Assembly: GCF_017979475.1 (NCBI RefSeq)
Contig: NZ_JAERIT010000001.1
Span: forward strand, 1-64,000
Direction: 5' to 3'
Length of the DNA stretch: 64,000 nt
Origin: Helicobacter pullorum NCTC 12824
GTDB lineage: Bacteria > Campylobacterota > Campylobacteria > Campylobacterales > Helicobacteraceae
This document shows, one piece after another, positions 39,048 through 50,000 of the stretch. Positions within the stretch are counted from its first letter, which is position 1; every line of letters begins with the position of its first letter. The position numbers and the translations under genes were made by a program. A model generated the notes under the pieces. That model was not told where the DNA came from. It did no database searches and worked only from the letters and a program-made list of their open reading frames with translations.

Positions 39048-40080
39048 AAAAAATATTTTTGGATTAACATTAGAAGAATTAACGCAATCATTAAATGGGT
39101 TTCCAAAATTCCGTGCTAAGCAAATCTATCATTGGCTTTATGTGCGTTATGAAAACAACTTCGACAAAATGGAAAATCTTCCCAAAAATTTACGGGAATT
39201 TCTCAAGCAAGATTTTACAGGCGATTTAGTAAGCATCGCAAAAAAGGAACAAAGCAGTGATGGGAGTGTGAAATATCTCTTTAGAACCGCGGATAATCTT
39301 ACCTATGAAGCAGTTTTTTTGAAAATGAAAGAAGATAAATTCACACTTTGTCTTTCTTCCCAAATCGGTTGCAAAGTTGGTTGTAGCTTTTGCCTCACGG
39401 CTAAAGGTGGATTTGTGCGGAATCTAAGTGCGGGAGAAATGGTTTATCAAGTTTTCGCAATCAAAAAAGACCAAAATATCCCTAGCAACAAAGCTGTAAA
39501 TATTGTTTATATGGGAATGGGAGAGCCATTAGACAATTTAGAAAATGTATCAAAGTGTATTCAAATTCTATCAGAACTTGATGGTTTGAGCATTTCAAGA
39601 CGCAGACAAACCATCTCTACAAGCGGAATCGCTCCCAAAATCAAAAAACTAGGTGCTTTGAATCTAGGTGTGCAATTAGCAATTTCTCTACATGCCGTCG
39701 ATGATGAGCTAAGAACCAAACTAATGCCTATTAACAAAGCCTATAACATTCAAAGCGTTATTGATGAAGTGGCTATTTTCCCTATTGATACACGCAAAAG
39801 AGTAATGTTTGAATACCTTATGATTGATGAAGTGAATGATAGTTTGGAATGTGCTAAAAAACTCGTAGCATTGCTTAACAAAATCAAAGCAAAAGTCAAT
39901 CTTATCTATTTCAATCCCCACGAAGGAAGTCCATACAAAAGACCTAATAAAGAGAAAGTAGAAGCCTTTAGGGAATTTCTGCTCAAAAAAGGGCTTTTAT
40001 GCACCATACGCGAATCTAAGGGCTTAGATATTAGTGCAGCTTGTGGGCAGCTAAGAGAAAAGGAGTTGGCTAGTGAGTAA
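39040..40080 (+). CDS. rlmN: 23S rRNA/tRNA adenine-C2 methyltransferase RlmN
   Basis: Radical-SAM enzyme that methylates A2503 of 23S rRNA and A37 of some tRNAs. Radical-SAM cluster motif CxxxCxxC in [26 protein letters not shown], and the C-terminal catalytic Cys in DISAACGQL; 346 residues. Translation is coupled to the phosphorylase-like gene upstream and a tiny membrane protein downstream. Confidence 0.96.
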   Translation: MDKKNIFGLTLEELTQSLNGFPKFRAKQIYHWLYVRYENNFDKMENLPKNLREFLKQDFTGDLVSIAKKEQSSDGSVKYLFRTADNLTYEAVFLKMKEDKFTLCLSSQIGCKVGCSFCLTAKGGFVRNLSAGEMVYQVFAIKKDQNIPSNKAVNIVYMGMGEPLDNLENVSKCIQILSELDGLSISRRRQTISTSGIAPKIKKLGALNLGVQLAISLHAVDDELRTKLMPINKAYNIQSVIDEVAIFPIDTRKRVMFEYLMIDEVNDSLECAKKLVALLNKIKAKVNLIYFNPHEGSPYKRPNKEKVEAFREFLLKKGLLCTIRESKGLDISAACGQLREKELASE

Positions 40081-40168
40081 CTTAGATATTGTTTTGCTCG
40101 TGTTTTTGGTGGTGGTTTTTGTCGTGGGAATGGGAGCGTTCTTATATTATGCCTACAAAAACAATTAA
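40073..40168 (+). CDS. 31-residue single-helix membrane protein
   Basis: Small ORF overlapping the end of rlmN by 8 bases. Start GTG with AGGAG seven bases upstream. The product begins [19 protein letters not shown], one strong transmembrane helix, and ends in YYAYKNN. The good ribosome-binding site, overlap coupling and single clean helix support a real gene. Function unknown; small single-helix proteins often attach to transporters or oxidases. Confidence 0.55.
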   Translation: MSNLDIVLLVFLVVVFVVGMGAFLYYAYKNN

Positions 40169-40209
40169 TCCCAAATCTATGTCAATAAAATTATTCTAAA
40201 AGGCACAAA

Positions 40210-41319
40210 ATATCACAGATTCCTTATGATTTTAGAGATAAAAATACCACTTTAGTCCATATTTGTTGTAGCGTGGATAGCCACCATTTTTTGATACAAT
40301 TGCAAAAACTTTACCCCCAAAAATCTTTTTGTGGATTTTTCTATAATCCCAATATCCACCCTTATGAAGAATATCAAATGCGCCTAAAAGATGTCCAAAG
40401 AAGCTGTGAAATGCTCGGAATCCCACTTATTGTTGGCGAATATGATTTAGATTCTTGGCTTTGTGGGACAAAAGGCTTAGAAGATGCTCCAGAGAAAGGG
40501 GAGCGTTGCTCATATTGTTTTGATTATCGCTTAGAAAAAAGCGCAAAAATCGCCAAAGAAACGAATTGCATTGAATTTACTACAACACTTCTTGCAAGCC
40601 CTATGAAATCACAAAATGAACTATTTGCACAAGGCAAAACCATAGCCCAAAGGCATCAATTAGCATTTTTGCCCATTGATGTGCGTAGCAATGGTGGAAC
40701 CAAGATTCAAAATGAGCTTGCAAAAGAGGCAAATCTTTATCGCCAAAATTATTGTGGTTGCTTTTTTGCGCTAACTAAACAAAGAGAAAAATCTCACAAA
40801 ACTCCATTAGAGCTTGTTTCTACTCTCACACTTCCAAAAGATTCACGCAATATACCAAGTTTGCGTCTCAAGAATTTTCAAACAAGAGAAGAGCTAGAAA
40901 ACTCCAATAAGCCCTATCATCTTATCAAAAGAAAGATTCAATGTTATCGATTACTAAAAGGCATTTTAGTCCAAGATTCTCAAAGCATTCCTAGTTTTAT
41001 TTGTAGCCATTCTATGCTCAACAAACCCACTAAAGCAAAAATAGAATTTTGGGAAAATGGCGTAGGTTATGCCTCCAAAGAAGGAATTTTGTTCTTAGAA
41101 TTTGAAGTTTTTAAAGAATTTCTTGATAAAAAAGATTTTGAATCTCTCATCAAAGAAGGACTAGATGAATCCATTCAACTCGCATTGCGTCAAAAACTCT
41201 ATCCACAGGGCTTTTTAATCTCGCCTATCTTGATTATCAAAAACAAAATTTACGGAGATTTTACACTAGAGATTCAATACATTTTACAAGAAGAAATGAT
41301 AGAGGATTTTATTTCTTAG
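40210..41319 (+). CDS. queH: Epoxyqueuosine reductase QueH
   Basis: Final enzyme of queuosine synthesis, the QueH (DUF208) type. Family Cys pairs: HICCSVDS at the N-terminus, and later ERCSYCFDYRLEKSA and QNYCGCFFA. The first ATG/GTG/TTG in frame (GTG 40273) falls after the essential Cys-Cys, so it cannot be the true start. The open frame continues upstream to AAAAGG (40198-40203), six bases before an ATA codon at 40210, giving ISQIPYDFRDKNTTLVHICC. I place the start there provisionally. An alternative is a one-base deletion in AAAAA at 40240-40244, since a sixth A would join the ATG at 40226. A C-terminal half of about 150 residues follows the core. Confidence 0.8.
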   Translation: MSQIPYDFRDKNTTLVHICCSVDSHHFLIQLQKLYPQKSFCGFFYNPNIHPYEEYQMRLKDVQRSCEMLGIPLIVGEYDLDSWLCGTKGLEDAPEKGERCSYCFDYRLEKSAKIAKETNCIEFTTTLLASPMKSQNELFAQGKTIAQRHQLAFLPIDVRSNGGTKIQNELAKEANLYRQNYCGCFFALTKQREKSHKTPLELVSTLTLPKDSRNIPSLRLKNFQTREELENSNKPYHLIKRKIQCYRLLKGILVQDSQSIPSFICSHSMLNKPTKAKIEFWENGVGYASKEGILFLEFEVFKEFLDKKDFESLIKEGLDESIQLALRQKLYPQGFLISPILIIKNKIYGDFTLEIQYILQEEMIEDFIS

Positions 41320-41519
41320 CTTTGGTTTATAAACACAAATTTGTACCACCTACAAACCAAACTTTTGCCAAAAGCAACTTACCCCAAACAAATCCTCCCA
41401 AAGCCCAAAAGCAATAGTTATTACCTTTGTATTTTGTAAATCACGATTTATCATTACCAAAACAAGAGATGGACAGTAAAGCCCTAATCTAGACAAATGC
41501 AAATCAAGCTAAGCAAGAG

Positions 41520-43325
41520 TTAGAAATAAACCCCCACACTCGCATAAAGTCTATCTCTTCTTCTGCCATCATTAGCAAGTTTAGTAACCGCCTTTGCCAA
41601 GTCTAATTTCACATAAAACATATTTGGTTTCATATAAAGCAGTTCAAGCCCAGCAGCATCGATAAACAAGTCATTTTTATCACCTCTGCCTGCCACGCCA
41701 ATAGCATTGTTTGGATAATTGTCATTCCAGCCATATGCAAACTCATAAAATGGCGTTACATAAAAGTTTGGATTCACCACATTTGCCCTCAATCCAAAAG
41801 TTGCTAATACCATATTATCAACTTCACCAAATCCATTAGTATAAGCTCTTACTCCATAAGGACCACCCAAAGATGCTGTTTCACTAGAATCAAGCTCAAA
41901 GCCACCAATATCTTGTTGATAGCTTACATTAATGATGTGTGTAAGCTTCTCATTAAAATAATAAGAATTGCTCAAATAAGCATTGAATTTCCAAAACTCA
42001 TCCATTGCTTTACTAAAAGTCAAAAGCTCACTATCTGAGACAACATCTCCATAAGTCAATCTTAGATTATAACTAAAAATATTATTAGGAATCTCTCCAA
42101 AAGTCCCTTCTACACCAATATATCCAGAATCGCTATGTTTATTGAAATTTACGCCAAAATCGCCATAAATATCTTCTAGTTTTCTATGGGTATATCCTCC
42201 AATTAGATAAAGAGAATTCACAGTATTGATAAACACAGGATAAGACAAATCCACACCAATATCAAGGGAAGTTCCATAAGCATTAAGACTACTATATGGT
42301 CCTCCTAGCTCATAGTTTCCACGGCTGATTCTAGGAGATATTTTGAGATTTCCCAAAAATGTAGTATAAGTTGCACCATAATTTTTTTGGATTTCATCGC
42401 TCAATTGTGCAAAAAGATTCAAAGAATCTCCAAACCCCAGCACATTATTTAATTGTCCGCTAACCCCCATACGATAAACTCCGGCTCCTTCTGTCCCGTA
42501 GTTATCAAAAAACAACATTGCACTAGCCTTGGTAGAATCTTCTACATCAATGACAACATCTGTTGTCCCATACTCTTTTCCAGCGGTTAGCGTTCCTTTA
42601 GCTTGCACGCCATACATTTCATTGATTCTATAAATCACATCTTCTAATTCTCTTGTTCTTAAAATTTTACCCTTTAGAGAATCTCTAAGCTTAGAAGTAA
42701 TCGCCCAATCCCTAGCTTGTGAGTAATTTCTCACTTGATATTCACCCAATTTCCCTATCATAATATTAATATGAATAGTGTCTGTAATTTCTTGTTGAGG
42801 AATATAAGCTGTTGCTGATGGATAGCCATTATATTGAAAATAATAAGAAACAATATTAGCAATCTCTTGCAAAGTTGAAACATTTAAATCAGAAACTTTC
42901 AATGCCACAATCGATTCGCTAAGCCATTGTTCATTGATTCCTAAATCCTCTAAAGTGATTGTTTTATCCCCATCTTTAGTGTCAATAGAAAATTCATATT
43001 TAAACCGAAAATCTTGGTCTTGGCGCATTACCAATCCATCTTTGCCCATTTGCTCATCTTGTTTGTTTTGTATCTCTTTTTTGCCAGATTCTTTGTTTGA
43101 ATCTTGAGGTTGCGTAGTTTCTTGCTTATTTTGCTGCTCTATCTTTAAGGGAGATTGTCTATTTTTCAAAGTATTTTGAATATTCTTGTTTTGTGGAATA
43201 TCTCTATAAGGTGAAATCTCTATCATTTCTTCGATTGCTTTAGCATCTGATTGACTTACTGCAAAAGCATTGCAAGATAATAAAGCTGCAAGTGTAGAGC
43301 TTATTAAAATCGGATATTTTTTCAT
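41520..43325 (-). CDS. TpsB-type outer-membrane transporter (FhaC/ShlB family)
   Basis: 601-residue partner of a two-partner secretion system. Signal peptide (MKKYPILISSTLAALLSCNAFA), a Gln/Lys-rich linker, two POTRA domains (about 110-270, with VSYYFQYNGYPSATAYIP and INIMIGKLGEYQVRN), then a 16-strand barrel ending in VGVYF. AAAAAGG before ATG. The likely cargo is the giant FHA-like protein at 47.1-51.4 kb. Unusually, a cytochrome gene and an orphan beta-helix gene lie between exporter and cargo. Confidence 0.9.
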   Translation of the reverse strand: MKKYPILISSTLAALLSCNAFAVSQSDAKAIEEMIEISPYRDIPQNKNIQNTLKNRQSPLKIEQQNKQETTQPQDSNKESGKKEIQNKQDEQMGKDGLVMRQDQDFRFKYEFSIDTKDGDKTITLEDLGINEQWLSESIVALKVSDLNVSTLQEIANIVSYYFQYNGYPSATAYIPQQEITDTIHINIMIGKLGEYQVRNYSQARDWAITSKLRDSLKGKILRTRELEDVIYRINEMYGVQAKGTLTAGKEYGTTDVVIDVEDSTKASAMLFFDNYGTEGAGVYRMGVSGQLNNVLGFGDSLNLFAQLSDEIQKNYGATYTTFLGNLKISPRISRGNYELGGPYSSLNAYGTSLDIGVDLSYPVFINTVNSLYLIGGYTHRKLEDIYGDFGVNFNKHSDSGYIGVEGTFGEIPNNIFSYNLRLTYGDVVSDSELLTFSKAMDEFWKFNAYLSNSYYFNEKLTHIINVSYQQDIGGFELDSSETASLGGPYGVRAYTNGFGEVDNMVLATFGLRANVVNPNFYVTPFYEFAYGWNDNYPNNAIGVAGRGDKNDLFIDAAGLELLYMKPNMFYVKLDLAKAVTKLANDGRRRDRLYASVGVYF

Positions 43326-43376
43326 AAAAAACCTTTTTTATAATTTCAAAGTAACTTATGCCAAATACATTAGCAT

Positions 43377-43715
43377 CTAATTTTTTACTTTTGGCAAATG
43401 TGAAATATAAGTGCTAACTGCTTCAATTTCGGCATTTGTAAAACGCCAATTTTTCATATTAGCATACATAATTACCTTAGCTCCTCCATTATCTGCAGTT
43501 CCAGCAACATATCCCTTTAATTGCTCGACAAGATAATCCTTATCCATTCCGCCAATTGTAATTCCTCTTTTACTGCCCGGTGCTACTTTTTCTCCATTTT
43601 GTCCATGACAAGCAATACACTTTTTATAGATCTCTGCACCTTCTTGATACACCAATGCATTTTCTGCTGCAAAACAAAAGCCTGATATAACCATTAATGC
43701 TACTAATTTTTTCAT
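43377..43715 (-). CDS. Monohaem cytochrome c (c553-type)
   Basis: 112-residue periplasmic electron carrier: signal peptide MKKLVALMVISGFCFA, haem motif CIACHG at about residues 34-39, distal Met in YANMKNWRFTNAEIEAVSTYISHL. It resembles the c553 that feeds cbb3 oxidase in Helicobacter. AAAGGAG ribosome-binding site. Its position between tpsB and surface-protein genes looks accidental. Confidence 0.9.
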   Translation of the reverse strand: MKKLVALMVISGFCFAAENALVYQEGAEIYKKCIACHGQNGEKVAPGSKRGITIGGMDKDYLVEQLKGYVAGTADNGGAKVIMYANMKNWRFTNAEIEAVSTYISHLPKVKN

Positions 43716-43781
43716 TGATTGTCTCCTTTATTTGATTTTTTCTGAATATTAAACACTTGTTATTTTATTAACCTCCTTATT

Positions 43782-46364
43782 TTAGATTTCTGCATAAATT
43801 GTTCTTCCATCATCGCCCAATGAAAGCTTGATAGGAATTACTTTCAATCCAGCTTTTTGCAGTTGTGGAATCTCGCTATATTTGAAAGTATTTTTGTTTT
43901 TGGATATTGTTTCTAAAAGATTACTTACTTCTGCGGAAGTAAGGTTATTGCCATCTATATCGCTAAAACCTCCCATACTTGTAATAAGAGGTATTTTGCT
44001 TCCTTTTTTGGGCGCATTATCCCCCTTCCTCAACAAAAGAGAGATGATTGCTTCTGATGAAAGATTGATAGGTGATTCTAAACTAACAGCAAAGCTTGTT
44101 TTATTATCCTTGTGATAGATAAAACTATAATGTTCAAAATTATTAATTACCTTTGCGTGCATATGTTTTTCTAAAATCAAATGATTATCATCTGTAAGTT
44201 GCCCCAAAGAAGGTGCAGGAACTGTGATAATATCTGCATTGCTCTTAGAATAGCTTGGAACTCTAATGATACTGCCACTTAATGCACTAAGAATCGTATT
44301 TCTATGCATTTCCACATCTCCGCCAATATACAAAGTATTTGCATAAGACAATGCTAAATTACTCTCTGCATTTGGTAAAGCACTCGCAGCAATATAAATA
44401 TAATCTTCATCAGGATTATATTCTCCAATTTGTATATTTTCGATACTTAAAACATTATGGTATGTGCTTGCACCTACCCCGCCAACTAATACAAGTCCAG
44501 AATTTTCTCTATCAGCATTAAAACTGACATTATTAAAAATCACTTGATTGTCATAAGCCTCTACTTCTCCACGAATTCCATAAATATTCAGCCTAGAAGT
44601 CGCCCAATAATTACTCGCCCTAAAAACATTCCCTTTTGCTACATTAACTGCTTTGATATACACACTGCTTTCTTTATCTTGACTTTCACCAGAAGATTGT
44701 GCCTCTACATTATGATAGCTTATAGTATTATCATAAACATTGATTGCAGTTAATCCAGATTTTATATTTTTCCTACCAAAAACATTATCAAGGCTGACTT
44801 TATTTCCTTTTGCCTCTTCAGGATAATGGATAGAGCCTTCAAAATCCTCGCTCCAAGTAGCATATACATACAAAGGCAATGCCACTTGAGAATCTTTAAA
44901 ATCTACTATATTATTATTTGCTTTACCAGCCAAAGTTCTACCTGCTATGATATTCACTCTATCATTGATATTATCTGTCCCATCAATAACTGTTAAATTA
45001 TTGCGAATCTTAATTGTATTATTGCTGGCACCATCACTTGCATACGCACCATAAAATCCAAAGCTATTTTGTCTTAGATAAGTTGCTGTAATTTGCAATG
45101 GTGATTTTAATGCTACATCCAAAACATTATCCTCTGCTTTGCCCTCTAAAGCATATCCTCCAAAAAACTCATAAATGCCTTGGACTTTTACCCCTTTGCT
45201 AACTCTACTTAGAGATGGCACATTATTTAAGATAATTTTATTCCCATTTGCGTTTCCTTTCGCAGTTTTCCCGCCAAAAAATTCGCCAAAGAAAATTGAA
45301 TCATAAAAAAATAGCTTTGATTCATCGACTTTTAACCCCAAATTAAAAGAATCAATCAATAAAGTATTATTGATTGCATTATGATTTTTACCATCATCTA
45401 CATCAATGAATGCCCCAGCAATATGTGCAGCTGAATAAGAAGAATACACTCCACTTGGACCATGCATAATAAAGCGTGTTCCATTCAAATGCACTTGATT
45501 GTCTCTAGCACTTCCATTTTGTGCCAAACCTCCGATGATATGTGTGATTCTCTCATCAAAAACAAATTCATTAGTTTCTGTCATACCATAAGGCGTAATA
45601 TGAAAATCCATCTCTGCACCACCAAAAGCAACAACCTTATTGCCTCTAACTTCACCACCTATTGTAACTCCACCTGCGACATAAGGAGCGCCATTTAATT
45701 GCAAACTATAAGTATCATCAACTCCCATATTGATATAACTTCCCTCTCTTAGCTCTACAATATTAAAGTTTGCATTTCCTTTGTTGGCAATTGCTGCTGT
45801 GATGAGATAATTAAAATTATCCTCTTTTTTCTTTTTTGGGGGTTTATTGTTATTTTTAATCACACTTGGCTTAATAAAATTTACAGAACTCAACTCCCCT
45901 TCTTTAAGCACTAATTTATTATTAGTAGCACTTCCCATAGAAGAATACCCAGCTACCAAAAATGGCACAACATAGATAGGATGCAATTCCCTATTAGATG
46001 AAACTGCGGCATGGGTGCCTTGTATGGAAATAATTTCTTTTTGAGAGATATTAGGAGTGAGAATCTGCATTGCTCGTTCTTGATTAGAAGAGTTTGGATT
46101 TTTAGGATTATAAAATTCCAAACTTACCCCATCTACAGCCCCTTTTTGAAATATTCCATAATAATTTTTGCCATTAACTTTTTTGAAAATACTCTCTTTA
46201 GAATCCCACACTTGCGAATCCAAAAAGACATTTTTGGGAGTTTGATAGCTTTTTGCCCCGATTTTATTTGCTTGTTCAGCTGCAAACAAAACATTGCTTG
46301 TTGTCAGACTTACACAAACAAATATCCCCAAAATCCCATTTTTTGACAAAGGATAGCCTCTCAT
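43782..46364 (-). CDS. Large beta-helix surface protein without translocator domain
   Basis: About 860 residues. Signal peptide (GILGIFVCVSLTTSNVLFAAE). The middle is a repeating pattern GGxAxxGxAxxNxVxL (GGLAQNGSARDNQVHL, GGKTAKGNANGNKIIL, GGYALEGKAEDNVLDV, GRTLAGKANNNIVDF), the passenger beta-helix type of Helicobacter/Campylobacter autotransporters. It ends ...DDGRTIYAEI with no 12-strand translocator, no FHA N-terminal domain and no C-terminal Phe. Either the barrel was lost or it is exported in another way. ATG 46367 abuts the AAGGAGG; ATG 46364 is better spaced. Confidence 0.72.
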   Translation of the reverse strand: MRGYPLSKNGILGIFVCVSLTTSNVLFAAEQANKIGAKSYQTPKNVFLDSQVWDSKESIFKKVNGKNYYGIFQKGAVDGVSLEFYNPKNPNSSNQERAMQILTPNISQKEIISIQGTHAAVSSNRELHPIYVVPFLVAGYSSMGSATNNKLVLKEGELSSVNFIKPSVIKNNNKPPKKKKEDNFNYLITAAIANKGNANFNIVELREGSYINMGVDDTYSLQLNGAPYVAGGVTIGGEVRGNKVVAFGGAEMDFHITPYGMTETNEFVFDERITHIIGGLAQNGSARDNQVHLNGTRFIMHGPSGVYSSYSAAHIAGAFIDVDDGKNHNAINNTLLIDSFNLGLKVDESKLFFYDSIFFGEFFGGKTAKGNANGNKIILNNVPSLSRVSKGVKVQGIYEFFGGYALEGKAEDNVLDVALKSPLQITATYLRQNSFGFYGAYASDGASNNTIKIRNNLTVIDGTDNINDRVNIIAGRTLAGKANNNIVDFKDSQVALPLYVYATWSEDFEGSIHYPEEAKGNKVSLDNVFGRKNIKSGLTAINVYDNTISYHNVEAQSSGESQDKESSVYIKAVNVAKGNVFRASNYWATSRLNIYGIRGEVEAYDNQVIFNNVSFNADRENSGLVLVGGVGASTYHNVLSIENIQIGEYNPDEDYIYIAASALPNAESNLALSYANTLYIGGDVEMHRNTILSALSGSIIRVPSYSKSNADIITVPAPSLGQLTDDNHLILEKHMHAKVINNFEHYSFIYHKDNKTSFAVSLESPINLSSEAIISLLLRKGDNAPKKGSKIPLITSMGGFSDIDGNNLTSAEVSNLLETISKNKNTFKYSEIPQLQKAGLKVIPIKLSLGDDGRTIYAEI

Positions 46365-46367
46365 CAT

Positions 46368-47058
46368 TCCTCCTTGATTATCAAATTTGTAAATAGTAAA
46401 TCATAATTCAAAATATATTAAAAATAAATTAAAAATATACTTTATTTGATTAATATATTTATCTTTAATTTATATATTTTAATTTAACTTAAAATATATA
46501 TAACTAATACTACTATTTACTTTATTTATCTTTAATAATATAGATAATATTAAATATTTTCTTTAATATATCGTATTTAAAGAAATTAAATAATTTAGCT
46601 ATTTATCTTAAAAATATCTAATACACTAATTAAACTTATTATGATATTGCAAAATAGTGATAATTTCTTTTATTATAATATCCTTTTATAAAGATATATA
46701 ATATTCATAATATACTATATTTGCAATATCTACTTTACACACTTGAAAAATATATTTATCTTGTAGCCTCTCTCCACCTCCTATATCTTAATACTTTAGA
46801 ATCTTAAAATACAATTCAATTTAATCTTAGAAATATCATTCAATTATTTAAAAGTATTGAATCTCTTTTAAGATTCTAAAAAGATTCAAAGTTTAAATGT
46901 TTATTTTGTATTAGAGTTTATAAAATAATCAAACAAGAATAAAAAGAAGTTTTTATTGCATTGTTTATTTTGAATCTTTTTAAAATCTCTTCAATATTTT
47001 TATTATTAGTATCTATTTAGCTTAGGATTAACCTAAGCTAATAGGATTAATTAATTAA
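46368..47058. other. Extremely AT-rich intergenic region
   Basis: About 690 bases between the beta-helix gene and tpsA, both on the minus strand, with no plausible gene. From about 46400 to 46760 G+C is very low (near 10% by eye) with many TATA/ATTTA elements, so promoters cannot be singled out. It must hold the promoter of the beta-helix gene. Such DNA is a likely target for H-NS-like or curved-DNA effects and shows no sign of an IS. Confidence 0.7.
47017..47041 (-). terminator. Stem-loop downstream of tpsA
   Basis: Perfect 10-base stem TTAGCTTAGG / CCTAAGCTAA with a five-base loop, 18 bases after the tpsA stop. No strong U-tract follows, so it may act as a 3' end or with Rho. Confidence 0.5.
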
Positions 47059-50000
47059 TTAATAAGTAATCGCCATACAAGGATTATTTGTCTTAGCATT
47101 ATCACTTACAATACATAATCTACCTCTTTCTTTTCCATCTTCTACAATGGCTTCTTGTTTTTCTTGTGCTGGGAGGATTAGTATTGCTTCTTTAGAGGCT
47201 AAGTCTGCTATTTTTTGTAAATTATTTGGAACATCTGGATTATTCTCTTTTGTTGGGTCATCTCCCACTTCTTCTTTTGTTGGTGGAGTAAGAGCTGGTT
47301 TGTCTTCTAAAATAATGCTATCTATTTTTGAGAGAATATCATTCCCACTAAAGCTAAAAGTTCCTCTAATATCATCAAAGCCACTATCCTCTTTAATAGA
47401 ATATTCTTTATAAAGACGAGTAAGATAATCTCTATCCTCTCCCTTTAGTGTTTCTAAAACACCAAGAGCTTGAATATAAGATTCATTAATAGTTTTTACC
47501 ATTCCATTATAAATACCCTCTAAGGTCTCATAAGGCAATTTAGCTTCTAATGCTTCTTGATAATATTTTTGAGCTGCTTTAATTCTTTGTTTTAGAGATT
47601 CTAGGATTTGGATATTTTTAATCATAGAATCCAATCTACCATTTAAATCTCCACTAATAAAATTACCTAAATCTTTAAGAGAAGTAGAGATATAAAAAGA
47701 TTTATCATAAAAATCTTTATAATTTGTATCCCCTTTAAATTTATTCCCTAATCCATTTTCTCCATAAAAGGCAACTAAGAAATCCATTGATTGTCTAATA
47801 GATTCTTTTGTAGATTCATCCAAAGAAGAAGATATAAGATAGCTATTTATTGCATTAAAATAATCTTGGAGAGTGTTTGCATTATTAAGAGATTCTGCTA
47901 AATTGCTTAGCACTTCTCTATTATCAATGTTTATGCCATATTTTCCATTTAAAATATCATTGATAATCTCTTGCAAGATTGAAACACTAAAATCACTGCC
48001 CTCTAAGACAACATTACCCAAATCAATGTTTGGAAGACTTGGGTCTGTATCTATTGAAGGTGGAATAATAGAGGGAGGGGTTACATTTGCCCCTGTGGTG
48101 TTAGTGAAATAGTAATAATAATTTCCACTAGAGTCTTGAGTGTATTTGATATTATTAGATTCAAAAGCACCGCCTAAATTGTTTTGTTGTTCTAAGGCTG
48201 TTTGGAAGTCTTTAATGCCTTGAGTGGAATCAGTGTAAGTATAAAGGTTGATTTTATTGGTTTCTGGAGTAGTTGGATTAATAGTTTGATTGTAGAAAGC
48301 ACTATTACTACTATCTGCATCTTTTATGGGATTAGCCAAGCTTGAATCAGGATTGGCATTGTAGTAAATATGGACATTGTTAAAGGCTATACCGTTATTA
48401 ATGTTTCCGTAGAATTTGCCTACTGATACATTTGCTAGATTAGTTCCATTTGCAATAATAGTTGCATCAGGATTAAAGTAGAGGTAAATGTTATTAAAGG
48501 TACTATCTGCACTATCCCCTACAAATCCGCCACTATAAGCATTAATATAAGCATTGCTTTCTTTCTTTCCAGTAGAGACTACTTCTTTTATATTATTTAA
48601 AACCACATTACCAATATTGCTTTTATTTATGCTCCCAGCAAAACCTCCTGAAGCAATATCATTTAAATGCTGAGTAACATTCATCCGCACATTATTTACT
48701 CCATTGGTACTTATTTTGCTTATATCATTTAAAACTACACTATCAATCGTACTATTTTCTATCCCCCCAACAAATCCACCAGCAAAAATTCTATTCGTTC
48801 CATGCCCAACTTGGTTACCATTCTTTATACTCGCATCAACAACCACTTCTCCAATATTGCTTAAAGTAATATTGGAGAAAGTCCCATTATTAATATATCC
48901 TGCAAATCCTCCTGCCATAACTTCAAGAGAATACATTGGGTCTTTATCAAAACTACTAGATGCTATTTTTACAATATCCTCTAAAACAATATTTGAAACA
49001 TCAATACTTCCATTTGTGCCATTGATATACCCAGCAAAACCGCCAGCATAAACATTATTCATTGAAGATAAAGTTGATGTGTTTCCACTTATGGCAGTTT
49101 CTATTATTCCAATATTTTTTACAACAACATTAGAGATTTTTACTGAACCTAAATTTTGATTGTTTGTTTGCACGCCAATATGTCCTACAAATCCACCTGC
49201 ATAATTAGCATTTTTTGCATTTCCACCTGTAATTTTTATTTCTCCAATATCTTCTAAAACAATATTTGAAATATCAATACTTCCTTTTTGAGAGCCATTG
49301 ATAAACCCAACAAAACCGCCGGCATAGCTGGTCCCATTTTCATTTGCAATTTTTATCGATTCAATATTCCCTAAAGCAATATTTGAAATATTTCCCGAAC
49401 TTGAGCTAGAACCAATATGTCCTACAAATCCACCCACTGCAATATCTCCAGTGCTACCTGAAACCATTATTGTTATATTGGAGTTTTTTAAATCTATTTT
49501 GTCTAATGTTAGATTTTTTTGATAACTACCTCCAACAATTCCAGCAAAACCTCCAATCTTAATATAGTCATTGCCTCCAGACGAATTAGATCTTTTAACA
49601 GCAATATCTATATATCCTTCCAAAATAATATTAGAAAACGTTCCTCCGCCGCCTTTAATATTTCCAAAACCACCTATTTCCATGCTTGAATAGGAACTTG
49701 TATTAATAACATCTATTTTAATATCTTTTATGGATATATTATTAAAGCTTTTGGCACTAGAAATATTAGTAGCAAAACCACCAATATAATAATGACCACC
49801 ATTAGCTTTTATTGTTACCTTATCCAAAGATATATTATTATATGTGGCACCTCCACCATCTGAAGCGACAAATCCAGCAACTCTGTCAATTCCATTATTA
49901 ACAGCATTTATATTCATATCAGAAACAACAATATCTGAAATTGAAGTTTGATTCTCTACATGAGCTATAACTCCACCAACACTTCCTTCAGTATCAATTG

